Positions 1 to 9,011 of a DNA stretch of 64,000 bases are shown in pieces. This stretch comes from Deltaproteobacteria bacterium (GTDB lineage: Bacteria; Desulfobacterota; DSM-4660; Desulfatiglandales; HGW-15). Numbering within the stretch: position 1 is the first letter of the stretch; each line of letters starts with the position of its first letter. The position numbers were made by a program, and so were the translations under genes. The notes below the pieces were generated by a model. It was not told the origin of the DNA. It searched no databases and worked only from the letters and a program-made list of their open reading frames with translations. The stretch is from assembly GCA_019310485.1 (NCBI GenBank), contig JAFDEF010000016.1:1-64000 (forward strand), in the 5' to 3' direction.

Positions 1-9
1 GCGATCTCT

Positions 10-26
10 TGAACAACCCTTGTTCA
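10..26. promoter_or_regulatory. Inverted repeat upstream of leuB, possible operator
   Basis: A perfect 7-bp inverted repeat (TGAACAA, CCC, TTGTTCA) lies about 110 bp before leuB. Its size and AT-rich arms suit a dimeric repressor site. No regulator gene is next to it in the window, so the role is inferred from symmetry alone. Confidence 0.3.
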
Positions 27-77
27 GTCGCTAATCGAAGAGCGGCTTACCTGGCCGGTACGAGCCGTTCTGTCGGG

Positions 78-104
78 AGGGGGTGGCCGTTAAGGCCACT
101 TCCT
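78..104 (+). promoter_or_regulatory. Leader hairpin before leuB
   Basis: Positions 78-88 pair with 94-104 around the loop GTTAA (11 pairs, two of them G-U). The core arms are GTGGCC and GGCCAC. The hairpin ends about 17 nt before the strong ribosome site AAGGAGG at 121-127. No U-run follows, so it is not a standard terminator; it could stabilise the leader or close off an upstream transcript. Confidence 0.3.
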
Positions 105-134
105 ACCCGGATTTAAAATAAGGAGGACACCCCA

Positions 135-1205
135 ATGGAATTTAAAATAGCTGTTTTGGCAGGTGATTACATCGGGCCGGAGGTCATGGCAGAGGCAATC
201 AAGGTTCTGGAGGCCGTGGGAGAGAAGTTCAACCACACGTTTCATTTCAACGAGGCACTTATTGGCGGAGCAGCTTGGGATGAGTACCGGGAGCATCTTC
301 CCAAACAGACCTTGGACATATGCGAGAATTCGGACGCCATTCTACTGGGAGCGGTGGGCGGACCTGTCAGTGAACAACTCAAACCGAAGTGGTTAAATGT
401 CAGCACGAACGCACTGCTTCCTTTGAGGAAGCGGTTTGACCTGTTTGCGAATCTTCGTCCCGCAAAGCTCTTCCCCGCATTGGCCTCTGCATGTCCGTTG
501 AAAAAAGAGATCGCGGAAAGAGGATTTGACATTCTCGTTGTTAGAGAACTCACGGGCGGCATCTATTTTGGGGAACCGCGTGGTCGAGACGGTTCAGGTG
601 ATGAGGAGAGAGCAGTTGATACCATGGTTTACTCAAGGAGAGAAATAAAGAGAGTTGCCCACGTTGCCTTCAAAGCTGCGCAGGTAAGGAGAAAGAAAGT
701 TACTTCCATTGATAAAGCCAATGTGCTCACGAGCAGCATCTTGTGGCGCGAGGTGGTGGAAGAAGTGGCAAGGGACTACCCTGACGTCGCTTGTGATTCC
801 ATGTTCGTGGACAATGCGACGATGCAGTTGGTGAGAGACCCGGCCCAATTCGACGTGATATTGGCTGGCAACATGTTTGGTGACATTATTTCTGACGAAG
901 CAGTGGGCATTACTGGAAGTCTTGGTATGGGTGCGAGTGCCAGTCTTGGGGAAGGCACCTTTGGACTTTATGAACCAAGCGGCGGCAGTGCTCCGGACAT
1001 TGCAGGCAAGGGTATAGCGAATCCCTTAGCCCAGATCCTGAGTGGAGGCATGATGTTGAAATACTCTTTGAGTATGGAAAAAGAAAGTAACGCCATAGAA
1101 AAGGCTGTGGAAAAGGTGCTTAACGGAGGAAAAGTCAGAACCCCAGATATTGGGGGGAGTAGCACAACTCGTGAAGTCGGTGATGCAATCGTTGAAGCCC
1201 TGTGA
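135..1205 (+). CDS. leuB: 3-isopropylmalate dehydrogenase (LeuB)
   Basis: 356 aa, the usual LeuB length. LeuB oxidises and decarboxylates 3-isopropylmalate to 4-methyl-2-oxopentanoate with NAD in leucine synthesis, in the cytosol. Visible family motifs are the substrate-binding [10 protein letters not shown] and [14 protein letters not shown], the catalytic-Lys block [10 protein letters not shown], the metal-binding Asp block [11 protein letters not shown], and [14 protein letters not shown] near the C-terminus. The ATG follows AAGGAGG at a good distance. It is the first gene in view of a same-strand series running to iorB. No leuA is in the window. Related dehydrogenases act on other 2-hydroxy acids such as malate derivatives, so the substrate is assigned from similarity only. 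Confidence 0.93.
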   Translation: MEFKIAVLAGDYIGPEVMAEAIKVLEAVGEKFNHTFHFNEALIGGAAWDEYREHLPKQTLDICENSDAILLGAVGGPVSEQLKPKWLNVSTNALLPLRKRFDLFANLRPAKLFPALASACPLKKEIAERGFDILVVRELTGGIYFGEPRGRDGSGDEERAVDTMVYSRREIKRVAHVAFKAAQVRRKKVTSIDKANVLTSSILWREVVEEVARDYPDVACDSMFVDNATMQLVRDPAQFDVILAGNMFGDIISDEAVGITGSLGMGASASLGEGTFGLYEPSGGSAPDIAGKGIANPLAQILSGGMMLKYSLSMEKESNAIEKAVEKVLNGGKVRTPDIGGSSTTREVGDAIVEAL

Positions 1206-1392
1206 ATAGGCTTCGAAGGGCAATAAAGAGGAAAAGAGCGGTATAGGGTGTGACCGGGATACTTGGGCTCATTTGAGAGTATTTTAACAAAAAGCAGAAT
1301 TATCACTCGTGATGATTCTTCAAGGGGTTCCATTCCATACAGAAAGGCGCCTATAGCCGCTTTTCCTATGCGAGAAACAAGGAGACCTTCTT

Positions 1393-2664
1393 ATGGGCAT
1401 GACCATTACGGAAAAAATACTGGCTAGGGGAGCTGGGTTGAAAGAGGTTGAGCCGGGGCAGTTGATCAATGCCAAGCTGGATCTGATCATGGGAAATGAC
1501 ATCACCACGGCATTGGCGGCTGAGGAACTTGAGAAAATTGGGATCAAGAAAGTCTTCAATAAAGACAGGGTAGTTGTTGTGCTGGACCACTTCACCCCAA
1601 ATAAAGACGTTGATTCCGCGGAGCAGTGTAAAATTGTCCGGCAATTTGCTCGGGAACAGGGGCTGTCCGAATTCTATGAAGCCGGCAATGTGGGAATAGA
1701 GCATCTTGTGCTTCTTGAGAATGGCATTGTCGTGCCGGGGGACATCGTGGTGGGCGGGGACAGCCATACCTGTATGTACGGCGCCATTGGCGCTTTTTCC
1801 ACGGGCGTGGGGAGCACGGACATGGCTGCTGCAATGATTACAGGGGAGCTTTGGTTCAAGGTTCCTGAGACTATGAAGTTTGTGTACACAGGAAAGCTTC
1901 AACCATGGGTAGGAGGGAAGGACCTCATCTTGTATACGATAGGCCAAATAGGCGTGGATGGCGCACTGTATATGGCTATGGAATTCACAGGAGATACCAT
2001 AGATTCGCTTCCCATGCAGGGGAGGTTCAGTATGGCGAACATGGCCATCGAGGCGGGCGCAAAGAGCGGAATATTTGCTCCTGATAAGACGACCGAACAG
2101 TATGTGAAAGGGAGAGCGAAGCGAAAATACGAGTTTTATGCAAGCGATGCCGATGCGCAGTACAAGGAGGTGGTTGAAATTGATGTATGCGGAATTGAGC
2201 CCCAGGTGGCCTTTCCGTCACTTCCGAGCAACACCCGAAACATTAGCGAAGTGGGAGATGTGCCCATTGACCAATGTGCCATAGGCTTTTGCACGAATGG
2301 GACTATTGAAGACTTGAGGGAAGCAGCCAGCGTTCTGAAAGGGCGACGGGTCCATTCGAATGTGAGATTACTCATATTTCCAGGCACCCAGGAAATATAC
2401 CGCCAGGCGATGAAGGAAGGGTTGCTGGAAGTCTTTCTGGATTCGGGAGGAGTCATCAGTTGCCCCACATGCGGACCCTGCTTAGGCGGGCACATGGGTC
2501 TCCTTGCAAAAGGGGAAAGAGCGATTGCAACTTCAAACAGGAATTTCGTGGGAAGAATGGGGCACCCGGAGAGCGAGGTGTATCTCTCTAATCCAGCCAT
2601 TGCAGCAGCTTCAGCGGTTCTGGGCAGAATAGGAAGTCCTGTGGAATTGGGTTTGAAAGCGTAA
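1393..2664 (+). CDS. leuC: 3-isopropylmalate dehydratase large subunit-like (LeuC, aconitase family)
   Basis: 423 aa, the short archaeal/deltaproteobacterial class, against about 466 aa in enterobacteria. With LeuD it isomerises 2- to 3-isopropylmalate using a [4Fe-4S] cluster. The three cluster cysteines are visible: one in GFCTNGT (residues about 298-304) and two in CPTCGPCLGGH (about 358-368). GGDSHTCMYGA and TSNRNFVGRMG are further family blocks. Odd: most relatives read GSCTNGR where this protein reads GFCTNGT, changing two residues beside a cluster ligand. That may mean a related substrate (citramalate, homoaconitate or dimethylmaleate type). The gene is 187 bp after leuB and 21 bp before leuD. 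Confidence 0.85.
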   Translation: MGMTITEKILARGAGLKEVEPGQLINAKLDLIMGNDITTALAAEELEKIGIKKVFNKDRVVVVLDHFTPNKDVDSAEQCKIVRQFAREQGLSEFYEAGNVGIEHLVLLENGIVVPGDIVVGGDSHTCMYGAIGAFSTGVGSTDMAAAMITGELWFKVPETMKFVYTGKLQPWVGGKDLILYTIGQIGVDGALYMAMEFTGDTIDSLPMQGRFSMANMAIEAGAKSGIFAPDKTTEQYVKGRAKRKYEFYASDADAQYKEVVEIDVCGIEPQVAFPSLPSNTRNISEVGDVPIDQCAIGFCTNGTIEDLREAASVLKGRRVHSNVRLLIFPGTQEIYRQAMKEGLLEVFLDSGGVISCPTCGPCLGGHMGLLAKGERAIATSNRNFVGRMGHPESEVYLSNPAIAAASAVLGRIGSPVELGLKA

Positions 2665-2685
2665 GGAAGAGAGGAGGGCCACGGT

Positions 2686-3180
2686 ATGATTTGCAAGGGA
2701 AGAGCATGGAAATTCGGCAAGGATATCAATACGGACGTTATTCTCCCCACGAAGTACATGAACCTCAGGGAGTCCAAGGAACTGGCAAAGCATTGCCTGG
2801 AAAACCAGAACCCTCAATTCGCCAAAGAGGCCAAGGAAGGGGATATCATCGTGGCGGACAAGAATTTCGGATGTGGCTCTTCCCGCGAGCATGCCCCCAT
2901 TTCAATCAAGGGGAAGGGCATAGGGTGTGTGATTGCAAGAAGTTTCGCGAGAATTTTCTACCGAAGTGCGTTTAATATTGGACTTCCAATCCTGGAGAGT
3001 GGGGCAGCTGTTGACGGTATCGAAGATGGGCACGAACTGGAAGTGGATCTTGCAACAGGGGAAATCAAAAACAGAACCACAGGGGAAAGCTTCAACGCAA
3101 CACCAATCCCGGCGTTCATGCAAGAGATCATAGACGATGGGGGATTGATGGGCCATATTAAGAAGAAGCTGAAGACGTGA
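2686..3180 (+). CDS. leuD: 3-isopropylmalate dehydratase small subunit-like (LeuD)
   Basis: 164 aa, matching the short LeuD type that pairs with the short LeuC. This swivelling domain completes the isomerase active site. Motifs: [17 protein letters not shown] at the N-terminus, [12 protein letters not shown] (about residues 62-73), and [16 protein letters not shown]. The substrate-selecting loop after ILPTK reads YMNL, whereas YLNT, YLVM or YLRT types are common in characterised relatives. Together with the LeuC change this leaves the exact substrate open. GAGGAGGG precedes the ATG, and the 21-bp gap to leuC indicates one transcript. Confidence 0.86.
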   Translation: MICKGRAWKFGKDINTDVILPTKYMNLRESKELAKHCLENQNPQFAKEAKEGDIIVADKNFGCGSSREHAPISIKGKGIGCVIARSFARIFYRSAFNIGLPILESGAAVDGIEDGHELEVDLATGEIKNRTTGESFNATPIPAFMQEIIDDGGLMGHIKKKLKT

Positions 3181-3302
3181 GGGAGAAGAATGCCATTTTC
3201 ATTCTTGAAGTGTGGCTGATTTGATCAATCCTTGCGGGTTTTGATAAGAAGACGGTTTACAAAGATTAAGTAAGCATGAGGCCGCAGAAAGGAGCTCAAG
3301 AA

Positions 3303-4157
3303 ATGAAGAAAAAGCTGACACGATTAGATCTTCAGAAGATGAAGGAAAAAGGTGAAAAAGCAGTATGGATCACAGCGTACGATTACTGGACTGCCCAGTT
3401 TGCGGAGCAGGCAGGGATGGATATGCTTCTGGTCGGAGACTCTTTGGGCATGTGCATTTACGGATATGAGAGCACAATGCCCGTCACCATGGACCAATGT
3501 GTTTATCACTCAGAAGCTGTACGTCGTGGCGCCCCCAACACCTTTGTCATTGGAGACATGCCCTTCCTCTCCTACCAGGTGAGCCCAGAAGAGTCTGTGA
3601 GGAATGCCGGACGTTTCTTCAAAGAAGCCCTGGTGGATGCCATTAAACTGGAAGGTGGACGCTGTGTGTGCCCCCATATCAAGGCCATTTCGGAAAGCGG
3701 CATGCTGGTTATGGCCCACATCGGCCTGACCCCTCAAAGCTCGGGGCAAATAGGTGGTTTCAAAGCCCAGGGGCGTACCGTGGAGACCGCTTTGGAGATG
3801 ATCGAAGATGCCCGAGCTGTTCAAGAGGCTGGTGCATTTGCTCTCCTTGTGGAGGCTGTTCCGCCGGAGGTGTGTAAGATCATCCGTGATGAAATCAAAA
3901 TTCCTGTGTATGGCCTTGGAGCGGGACTTGATGCAGACGGCCAGCTTCTGATCGTGGCTGACATGCTGGGAATCTTCCAAGCCTTCACGCCAAAGTTTGT
4001 CAAACGATACGCCAATGTGGGAGAGGAAATGCTCAAGGGATTCAAGGCGTATGTGGAAGACGTCAAATCCACCCGGTTTCCCGAAGAGAAACACACTTAC
4101 AAAATGATGGATGGAGAACTTGCGAAGCTGAAAACGGCGCTTGAAGGACGGAGTTAG
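3303..4157 (+). CDS. panB: 3-methyl-2-oxobutanoate hydroxymethyltransferase (PanB)
   Basis: 284 aa. PanB adds a hydroxymethyl group from 5,10-methylene-tetrahydrofolate to 2-oxoisovalerate, giving ketopantoate for pantothenate and CoA. The family residues are present: metal-binding Asp in LVGDSLG and GDMPF, the KLEGG block, HIGLTPQS with GGFKAQGR, and the Glu in LVEAVP. The chosen ATG at 3303 sits about 6 nt after AAAGGAGC; an ATG at 3276 would add nine residues but has no ribosome site. PanB and LeuA share 2-oxoisovalerate as precursor, which could explain its place behind leuBCD. panC, panD and panE are not in view. Confidence 0.9.
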   Translation: MKKKLTRLDLQKMKEKGEKAVWITAYDYWTAQFAEQAGMDMLLVGDSLGMCIYGYESTMPVTMDQCVYHSEAVRRGAPNTFVIGDMPFLSYQVSPEESVRNAGRFFKEALVDAIKLEGGRCVCPHIKAISESGMLVMAHIGLTPQSSGQIGGFKAQGRTVETALEMIEDARAVQEAGAFALLVEAVPPEVCKIIRDEIKIPVYGLGAGLDADGQLLIVADMLGIFQAFTPKFVKRYANVGEEMLKGFKAYVEDVKSTRFPEEKHTYKMMDGELAKLKTALEGRS

Positions 4158-4284
4158 ATATACGTCACTGAGGGAGTACCATAGAAATGCGATCTTTTGT
4201 ACTTGTCAAAAGCTTAGGCATTTTCCAAATGAGGATGGTGGCTGTTTTGTATTGCTATCGCAATTAACTCAACAAGGAGGGACG

Positions 4285-6216
4285 ATGAAGAGATTCGACA
4301 CTTTGTTTTCACCCATTACCATCGGGAGCCTTGAACTCAAAAATCGGATTATTATGGCTGCCATGGGTACGAATTTCGGAAAAGAAAGTGGAGAGGTGGG
4401 TGATCGGGCCATCCATTATTATGCCGAGAGGGCCAAGGGGGGTGTTGGGTTGATCATCACAGAATCGAGCCCAACGAGCCAGCTTGGAAGGCACCGGCTG
4501 CGGTGCATCGGTGCATTTGATGATCGGTTCATCCCCGGGCTTCGCCGTTTGGTGGACGCGGTTCATGAGCATGGAGCAGCCATTGCCCTTCAGCTGCTTC
4601 ATGCAGGGAGGAACACAAGCTCCGACATCACAGGAAGTCCAATTCTTGCACCTTCTGCCGTACCAAGATACCCAGGTGCACCTGTTCCAAAGGCAATGAC
4701 TGTAGAGGAAATTAAACAAACCATCTTGGATTTTGGGGAAGAGGCTCGCAGGGCTAAAGAGGCGGGATTCGATGCTGTGGAGATTCACGGTGCTCACGGG
4801 TATCTGATTAATCAATTCCTATCTCCAAGGATAAATAGAAGAAAAGACGAATATGGCGGAAGTGTTAAAAATAGGGGCCGTTTCGCTGTGGAGGTTTTAC
4901 GACAAGTTCGTAGGACCGTGGGAGATACCTATCCGGTTATTTTTAGATTGAGTGCCAAAGAAATGGTGGAAGGGGGCTATGAGTTGAAGGAGGGCCTGAT
5001 ATGGGCCAAAATGGTAGAAGAAGCCGGTGCTGACTTGTTGAATGTTTCAGGCGGAACTGCAGAAGCGTACCACACTGTGGTACAGTTTGTGTCTCCCATG
5101 AATTTCCCGGAAGGCTACCTTGTCCCCCTGGGAGAAGAAACCAAAAAGATGGTGAATATTCCTGTGGCAGTCGCCGATAGACTGAATAACCCTGCCTTTG
5201 CTGAGCAGATACTCAAAGAGGGCAAGGCGGACATGGTGGCTGTGGGAAGGAATTTCCTCGCTGATCCGGACTGGCCAAGGAAAGCGCTGAATGGAGAAGA
5301 AGATCGAATCAGGCCTTGTGTAGCTTGTAACAGATGCCTGTGGTCCCTGCAAAGCATGAATGGCGATGTCATGTGTTTGCAAAATGCCCGCCTGGGCTAT
5401 GAAGCAGAAAGTCAAATTGAACCGGTCAAGGCTGCAAAGAAAATCCTGGTCATCGGAGGAGGCCCTGGCGGAATGGAAGCGGCGAGAGTGGCCCGCAAAA
5501 GGGGGCACCAGGTCGTTTTGTTCGAGAAAAGTGACAAGCTGGGAGGACAGATGCTTCTTGCCGCTGTTCCGCCCTATAAGCAGACGTTGATGAAGGCGGT
5601 AGAATGGCTCATACGGGAACTGGAACATGAGGGCGTAGAAATAAGACTCAATACGGAAGCGACGGCAGCATGTGTCGAGGAGGAAAAACCGGATGGGGTC
5701 ATTGTGGCAACGGGTGCTTCTCCTTATATCCCGGCTGCCTTTTCAGGGCGCAATGCCTTGACGGCATGGGATGTTCTGAAGGGCAGCTCGACTGGGCAGA
5801 AGGTCGTTATTGTCGGCGGTGGGCTCGTTGGGGTGGAAACAGCCGAATTCCTCTGTGAAAGAGGGTGTGAGGTAAAGATCATCGAGATGTTGGATGAACT
5901 GGCGGTGGATATGGAAGGCACCACCAGGCTTCTCCTATTGAAGAGGCTGGCGGATGCAAAGGTGAAGGAAATTCTTTCCAGTGAAGTCGTGGAAGTGAAG
6001 GAAGGAAAGGTCGTGGTAAAAAGGGGCGGAAACAAAGAAATTATAGAAGGCGAGACAATCGTAGTCGCTGTTGGTTCCAAGTCAAACGCGGAACTTCTTG
6101 AAAGCCTAGAGGGCAAATGCCCAGAAGTCGTGGGGATCGGGGATTGTGTTGAACCAAGAAGTGCGATGGAAGCGATCCATGAGGGGTTTTGGGCGGGGCT
6201 CCGAGTATGCTCCTAG
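4285..6216 (+). CDS. Old Yellow Enzyme-type FMN/FAD/4Fe-4S oxidoreductase (2,4-dienoyl-CoA / 2-enoate reductase family)
   Basis: 643 aa with the domain order of 2,4-dienoyl-CoA and 2-enoate reductases. An FMN TIM barrel covers about residues 1-340 and contains EIHGAHGYL and the FLSPRINRRKDEYGG block. A four-Cys [4Fe-4S] site lies at about 345-372 (CVACNRC, then MCLQNA). An FAD/NAD Rossmann half carries GGGPGGMEAARVA and VIVGGGLVGVETAE. Such enzymes reduce activated C=C bonds using NAD(P)H. ATG 4285 follows AAGGAGG by 4 nt; upstream in-frame codons lack a ribosome site. Being inside the leu-pan-ior series suggests an unsaturated acid or thioester intermediate; the substrate cannot be read from sequence. 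Confidence 0.88.
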   Translation: MKRFDTLFSPITIGSLELKNRIIMAAMGTNFGKESGEVGDRAIHYYAERAKGGVGLIITESSPTSQLGRHRLRCIGAFDDRFIPGLRRLVDAVHEHGAAIALQLLHAGRNTSSDITGSPILAPSAVPRYPGAPVPKAMTVEEIKQTILDFGEEARRAKEAGFDAVEIHGAHGYLINQFLSPRINRRKDEYGGSVKNRGRFAVEVLRQVRRTVGDTYPVIFRLSAKEMVEGGYELKEGLIWAKMVEEAGADLLNVSGGTAEAYHTVVQFVSPMNFPEGYLVPLGEETKKMVNIPVAVADRLNNPAFAEQILKEGKADMVAVGRNFLADPDWPRKALNGEEDRIRPCVACNRCLWSLQSMNGDVMCLQNARLGYEAESQIEPVKAAKKILVIGGGPGGMEAARVARKRGHQVVLFEKSDKLGGQMLLAAVPPYKQTLMKAVEWLIRELEHEGVEIRLNTEATAACVEEEKPDGVIVATGASPYIPAAFSGRNALTAWDVLKGSSTGQKVVIVGGGLVGVETAEFLCERGCEVKIIEMLDELAVDMEGTTRLLLLKRLADAKVKEILSSEVVEVKEGKVVVKRGGNKEIIEGETIVVAVGSKSNAELLESLEGKCPEVVGIGDCVEPRSAMEAIHEGFWAGLRVCS

Positions 6217-6238
6217 ATTCCGGAGGGAGGATTGGCTC

Positions 6239-6985
6239 ATGAGTCACATGAAAGTAAGACCTCTTCATGTTGGGAGCGTGAAGCGGAACAAAACCACTTT
6301 TTTGATGGGTGCCCAACCAGAGCCGATTGATTTGCCCATTGTCATGTTTCTCATCCAGACGGAGGACGTCAACGTACTCGTGGACACAGGTACAAGGGAT
6401 CCCAAAGAAACGCCGCCGTTACACAATCCTTACGAACAAAGTGAGGCTCAAAGGGTGGAGAATGTCCTAGGGAAGCTGGGACTCCATCCAAATGACATCA
6501 ATATTGTGATCAACACCCACCTTCATTGGGACCATTGTTCTAATAACCGGCTTTTTGAAAAAGCGATGTTTTATGTTCAAAGGGAAGAACTTCGCTATGC
6601 ATCAGCGCCGCTTCGAGCCCATGCGCACGGTTACGAGGCATTCGAATTGGGGCTGGTGCCCCCGTTTGCCAGCACAAGATTTGAGGTAGTTGAAGGAGAT
6701 CACAAGATCATTGAAGGCGTCTGGGTTCTTTTCACTCCCGGGCACACGCCGGGATCACAAGCCGTCTTGGTGGATTCCGGGGAAAAGTCATGCATCCTGG
6801 CGGGCGATAACATTCCATTATATGAGAACCTCAAAGAGAGAGACATTAGGGCATTTAAGCCCAGCACGCTCTATGTTGATCTTGAAGAATACTATCGAAG
6901 CATTCGAAGACTACTGGAGTTTGATGTGCCGCTAATCCCGGGCCATGAGATCGGCGTCATGAGACAAAAGGATCTCCTGGATTAA
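6239..6985 (+). CDS. Metallo-beta-lactamase-fold hydrolase (lactonase-like)
   Basis: 248 aa. The zinc motif HLHWDHCSNN (HxHxDH type) is at about residues 90-99. The later metal ligands are in GHTPGS, the Asp of AGDNIP, and the His of PGHEIGV near the C-terminus. The arrangement resembles AHL-lactonase-like members of the superfamily, which open lactones or cleave esters and thioesters. GGAGGGAGG precedes the ATG by 8 nt; the gene starts 22 bp after the flavoprotein, so they are cotranscribed. No signal peptide is seen, so it is cytosolic. In this setting a lactone, ester or acyl-CoA hydrolase step is plausible but not shown. Confidence 0.8.
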   Translation: MSHMKVRPLHVGSVKRNKTTFLMGAQPEPIDLPIVMFLIQTEDVNVLVDTGTRDPKETPPLHNPYEQSEAQRVENVLGKLGLHPNDINIVINTHLHWDHCSNNRLFEKAMFYVQREELRYASAPLRAHAHGYEAFELGLVPPFASTRFEVVEGDHKIIEGVWVLFTPGHTPGSQAVLVDSGEKSCILAGDNIPLYENLKERDIRAFKPSTLYVDLEEYYRSIRRLLEFDVPLIPGHEIGVMRQKDLLD

Positions 6986-7097
6986 GCGAAACTAATGCTG
7001 GAGTTCTTTCTCAGTTCTGAATGGGCCTCCTCGGCACCAATCCATCTTCCTCCAACAATATATCTTTCCAATAAGGGGAATCCGAAGAGGTATTCAA

Positions 7098-9011
7098 ATG
7101 GCCGAAATTGATCGCTACCAACCAGGTACGAAGCATTTATTAATGGGCAACGAGGCGATAGCCCGTGGGGCTCTTGAGGCGGGGGTACAATTTGCTGCCG
7201 GCTATCCGGGCACGCCCTCATCGGAGATCATCGCCAGGCTGGCTGATGCGGCTAAGGCGCTGAACGTCCATGTCGAGTGGTCGACCAACGAAAAGGTCGC
7301 CTCCGAAGGAGCGGCTGCAGCTGCCTTTGCAGGACTGCGGAGCTTGGCTGCTATGAAAAATGCAGGGCTGAGTGTAGCCCTGGATTTTCTGACTCATCTC
7401 AGTTACACGGGTCTCGGGAAGCGGGGCGGGGCTATGGTAACCGTGGTCTGCGACGATCCGGAGGGTCACTCCAGCGGGGACGAGACGGACTCCAGGTGGC
7501 TGGCCAAGTTTGCTTCCATCCCGCTTTTGGAGGCAAGCACCGTTGACGAAGCCCGGGACATAATGAAGTGGGCGTTTGATGTGTCAGAAGAGTTCGGATG
7601 CAATGTGATGTTCCGGGGGTATACGCGGCTTTGCCATGCAAGCAGCACTGTAGAAATGAATGATTTGCCGGCCTTCGACCGGGAGGCTCGATCGGACACG
7701 GATCGATCGATCAACCCGTACCTGGCCAAACCTCACCATGGGGCACTCTTGGAGAAATTGAAGGAAATCAAGAAACGCTTTGAGTCCAGTCCCTTCAATC
7801 GGTATGAGGGGCAGGAGGAGCCGGAGCTTCTGATCATCTGCGGAGGGAATGGTTTGCTGTGCGCCTCAGAGGCGGTGGAAATGCTGGGCCTTCAGGACAG
7901 GGTGGGGATTCTAAAGGTGTCGGCCCTGTGGCCTTTCCCCAGTAGCTTGGTCACTGCTTATCTGAAGAAAGCAACCAAGATTTTGGTGGTGGAGGAGGTG
8001 GATCCCTTTATCGAGGGCCACGTAAAGGAGGCCCTGGCGGATGCCGATCTTGAGGGCCGCGAGGTTTACGGAAGGCAGTCGGGGCATATTCCGGACTGCG
8101 GGGAGATCACGCCGGACAGTGCGATACGTGCACTTGCGAAAATTTTCGGGCTGGCCTACCGGGCCAGGGGTGAGAACTATACCCATGCGGTCTCAGAAGC
8201 CGCTGATGATCTGGTGATCAGCAGGGGATTGACCTGGTGTGCCGGATGTCCCCATCGGGCCAGTTTCTGGGCTCTTGAGCGGGCGGTTAAGGCTGACGGC
8301 CGAGATGCCTTTGTGACCGGCGATATAGGCTGTTACACTTTGGATGTCTTTCCTGAAGGCAAAGAGCAGATCAATGTGCTTCATGCCATGGGATCGGGGA
8401 GTGGGCTGGCAGCCGGGTTCGGGCAGCTGCGTCGGTTTAGATATACACAGCCTGTGATCGCGATTTGCGGAGACTCCACATTCTACCATGCATCGATCCC
8501 GGCTTTGATCAATGCTGTGTACAACGGGTCGAACATCGTGCAAATAGTGCTGGACAATGCCGCAACAGCCATGACCGGGTTTCAGTCCCACCCAGGGACT
8601 GGGTTTAATGCAGTTGGGGAGAGTGCACCCAGGATTGATGTGGAGATGTTGTGCCGATCTTTAGGTTGTGAGGTGGCTGTGGGTGATCCATTTGATGTAA
8701 AGGGCACTATCAAGACAATGCGAAAGCTTCTCAAAAGGGAAAATGGGGTCCGAGTTCTCATACTTCGCAGGAGGTGCGAGATTGTGCGGATGCGCAATGA
8801 GAAGGTCAAACCCTATAAGATTGAGATTTTGGAAGAGAAATGCAAAGGCGAAGAATGCAGCGTCTGTTCCAGTGCCTTTAGGTGCCCGGCGCTGTATCAG
8901 GATCCGGACACAGGCAAGACAAGAATCAAGGAGGAGATCTGCTCTGGCTGTGGCGTCTGTGTAGAGATCTGTCCTTTCAAGGCAATCAAGAAGGAGGGGA
9001 GGACGTCATGA
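7098..9011 (+). CDS. iorA: Indolepyruvate:ferredoxin oxidoreductase alpha subunit (IorA)
   Basis: 637 aa, typical IorA. With IorB it oxidatively decarboxylates aryl- or branched 2-oxo acids to acyl-CoA, reducing ferredoxin; it can run in reverse in anaerobes. The N-terminal pyruvate-ferredoxin-type domain has MGNEAIARGALEAG and AAGYPGTPSSEI. The TPP domain has TWCAGCPHR, GDIGCYTL and AICGDSTFYHASI. The C-terminal ferredoxin region contains CKGEECSVC and CSGCGVCVEICPF for two [4Fe-4S] clusters. It overlaps iorB by 4 nt (ATGA), indicating translational coupling. Substrate is inferred from the family; 2-oxoisovalerate would connect it to panB and leu. Confidence 0.93.
   Translation: MAEIDRYQPGTKHLLMGNEAIARGALEAGVQFAAGYPGTPSSEIIARLADAAKALNVHVEWSTNEKVASEGAAAAAFAGLRSLAAMKNAGLSVALDFLTHLSYTGLGKRGGAMVTVVCDDPEGHSSGDETDSRWLAKFASIPLLEASTVDEARDIMKWAFDVSEEFGCNVMFRGYTRLCHASSTVEMNDLPAFDREARSDTDRSINPYLAKPHHGALLEKLKEIKKRFESSPFNRYEGQEEPELLIICGGNGLLCASEAVEMLGLQDRVGILKVSALWPFPSSLVTAYLKKATKILVVEEVDPFIEGHVKEALADADLEGREVYGRQSGHIPDCGEITPDSAIRALAKIFGLAYRARGENYTHAVSEAADDLVISRGLTWCAGCPHRASFWALERAVKADGRDAFVTGDIGCYTLDVFPEGKEQINVLHAMGSGSGLAAGFGQLRRFRYTQPVIAICGDSTFYHASIPALINAVYNGSNIVQIVLDNAATAMTGFQSHPGTGFNAVGESAPRIDVEMLCRSLGCEVAVGDPFDVKGTIKTMRKLLKRENGVRVLILRRRCEIVRMRNEKVKPYKIEILEEKCKGEECSVCSSAFRCPALYQDPDTGKTRIKEEICSGCGVCVEICPFKAIKKEGRTS

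Noticed and set aside
135-1205. Altered LeuB substrate motif (SGGSAPD instead of VHGSAPD)
   Set aside because: The Gly-Gly form is normal in proteobacterial LeuB.
3276-3302. Earlier ATG for panB
   Set aside because: No ribosome site; ATG 3303 has AAAGGAGC at proper spacing and matches family length.
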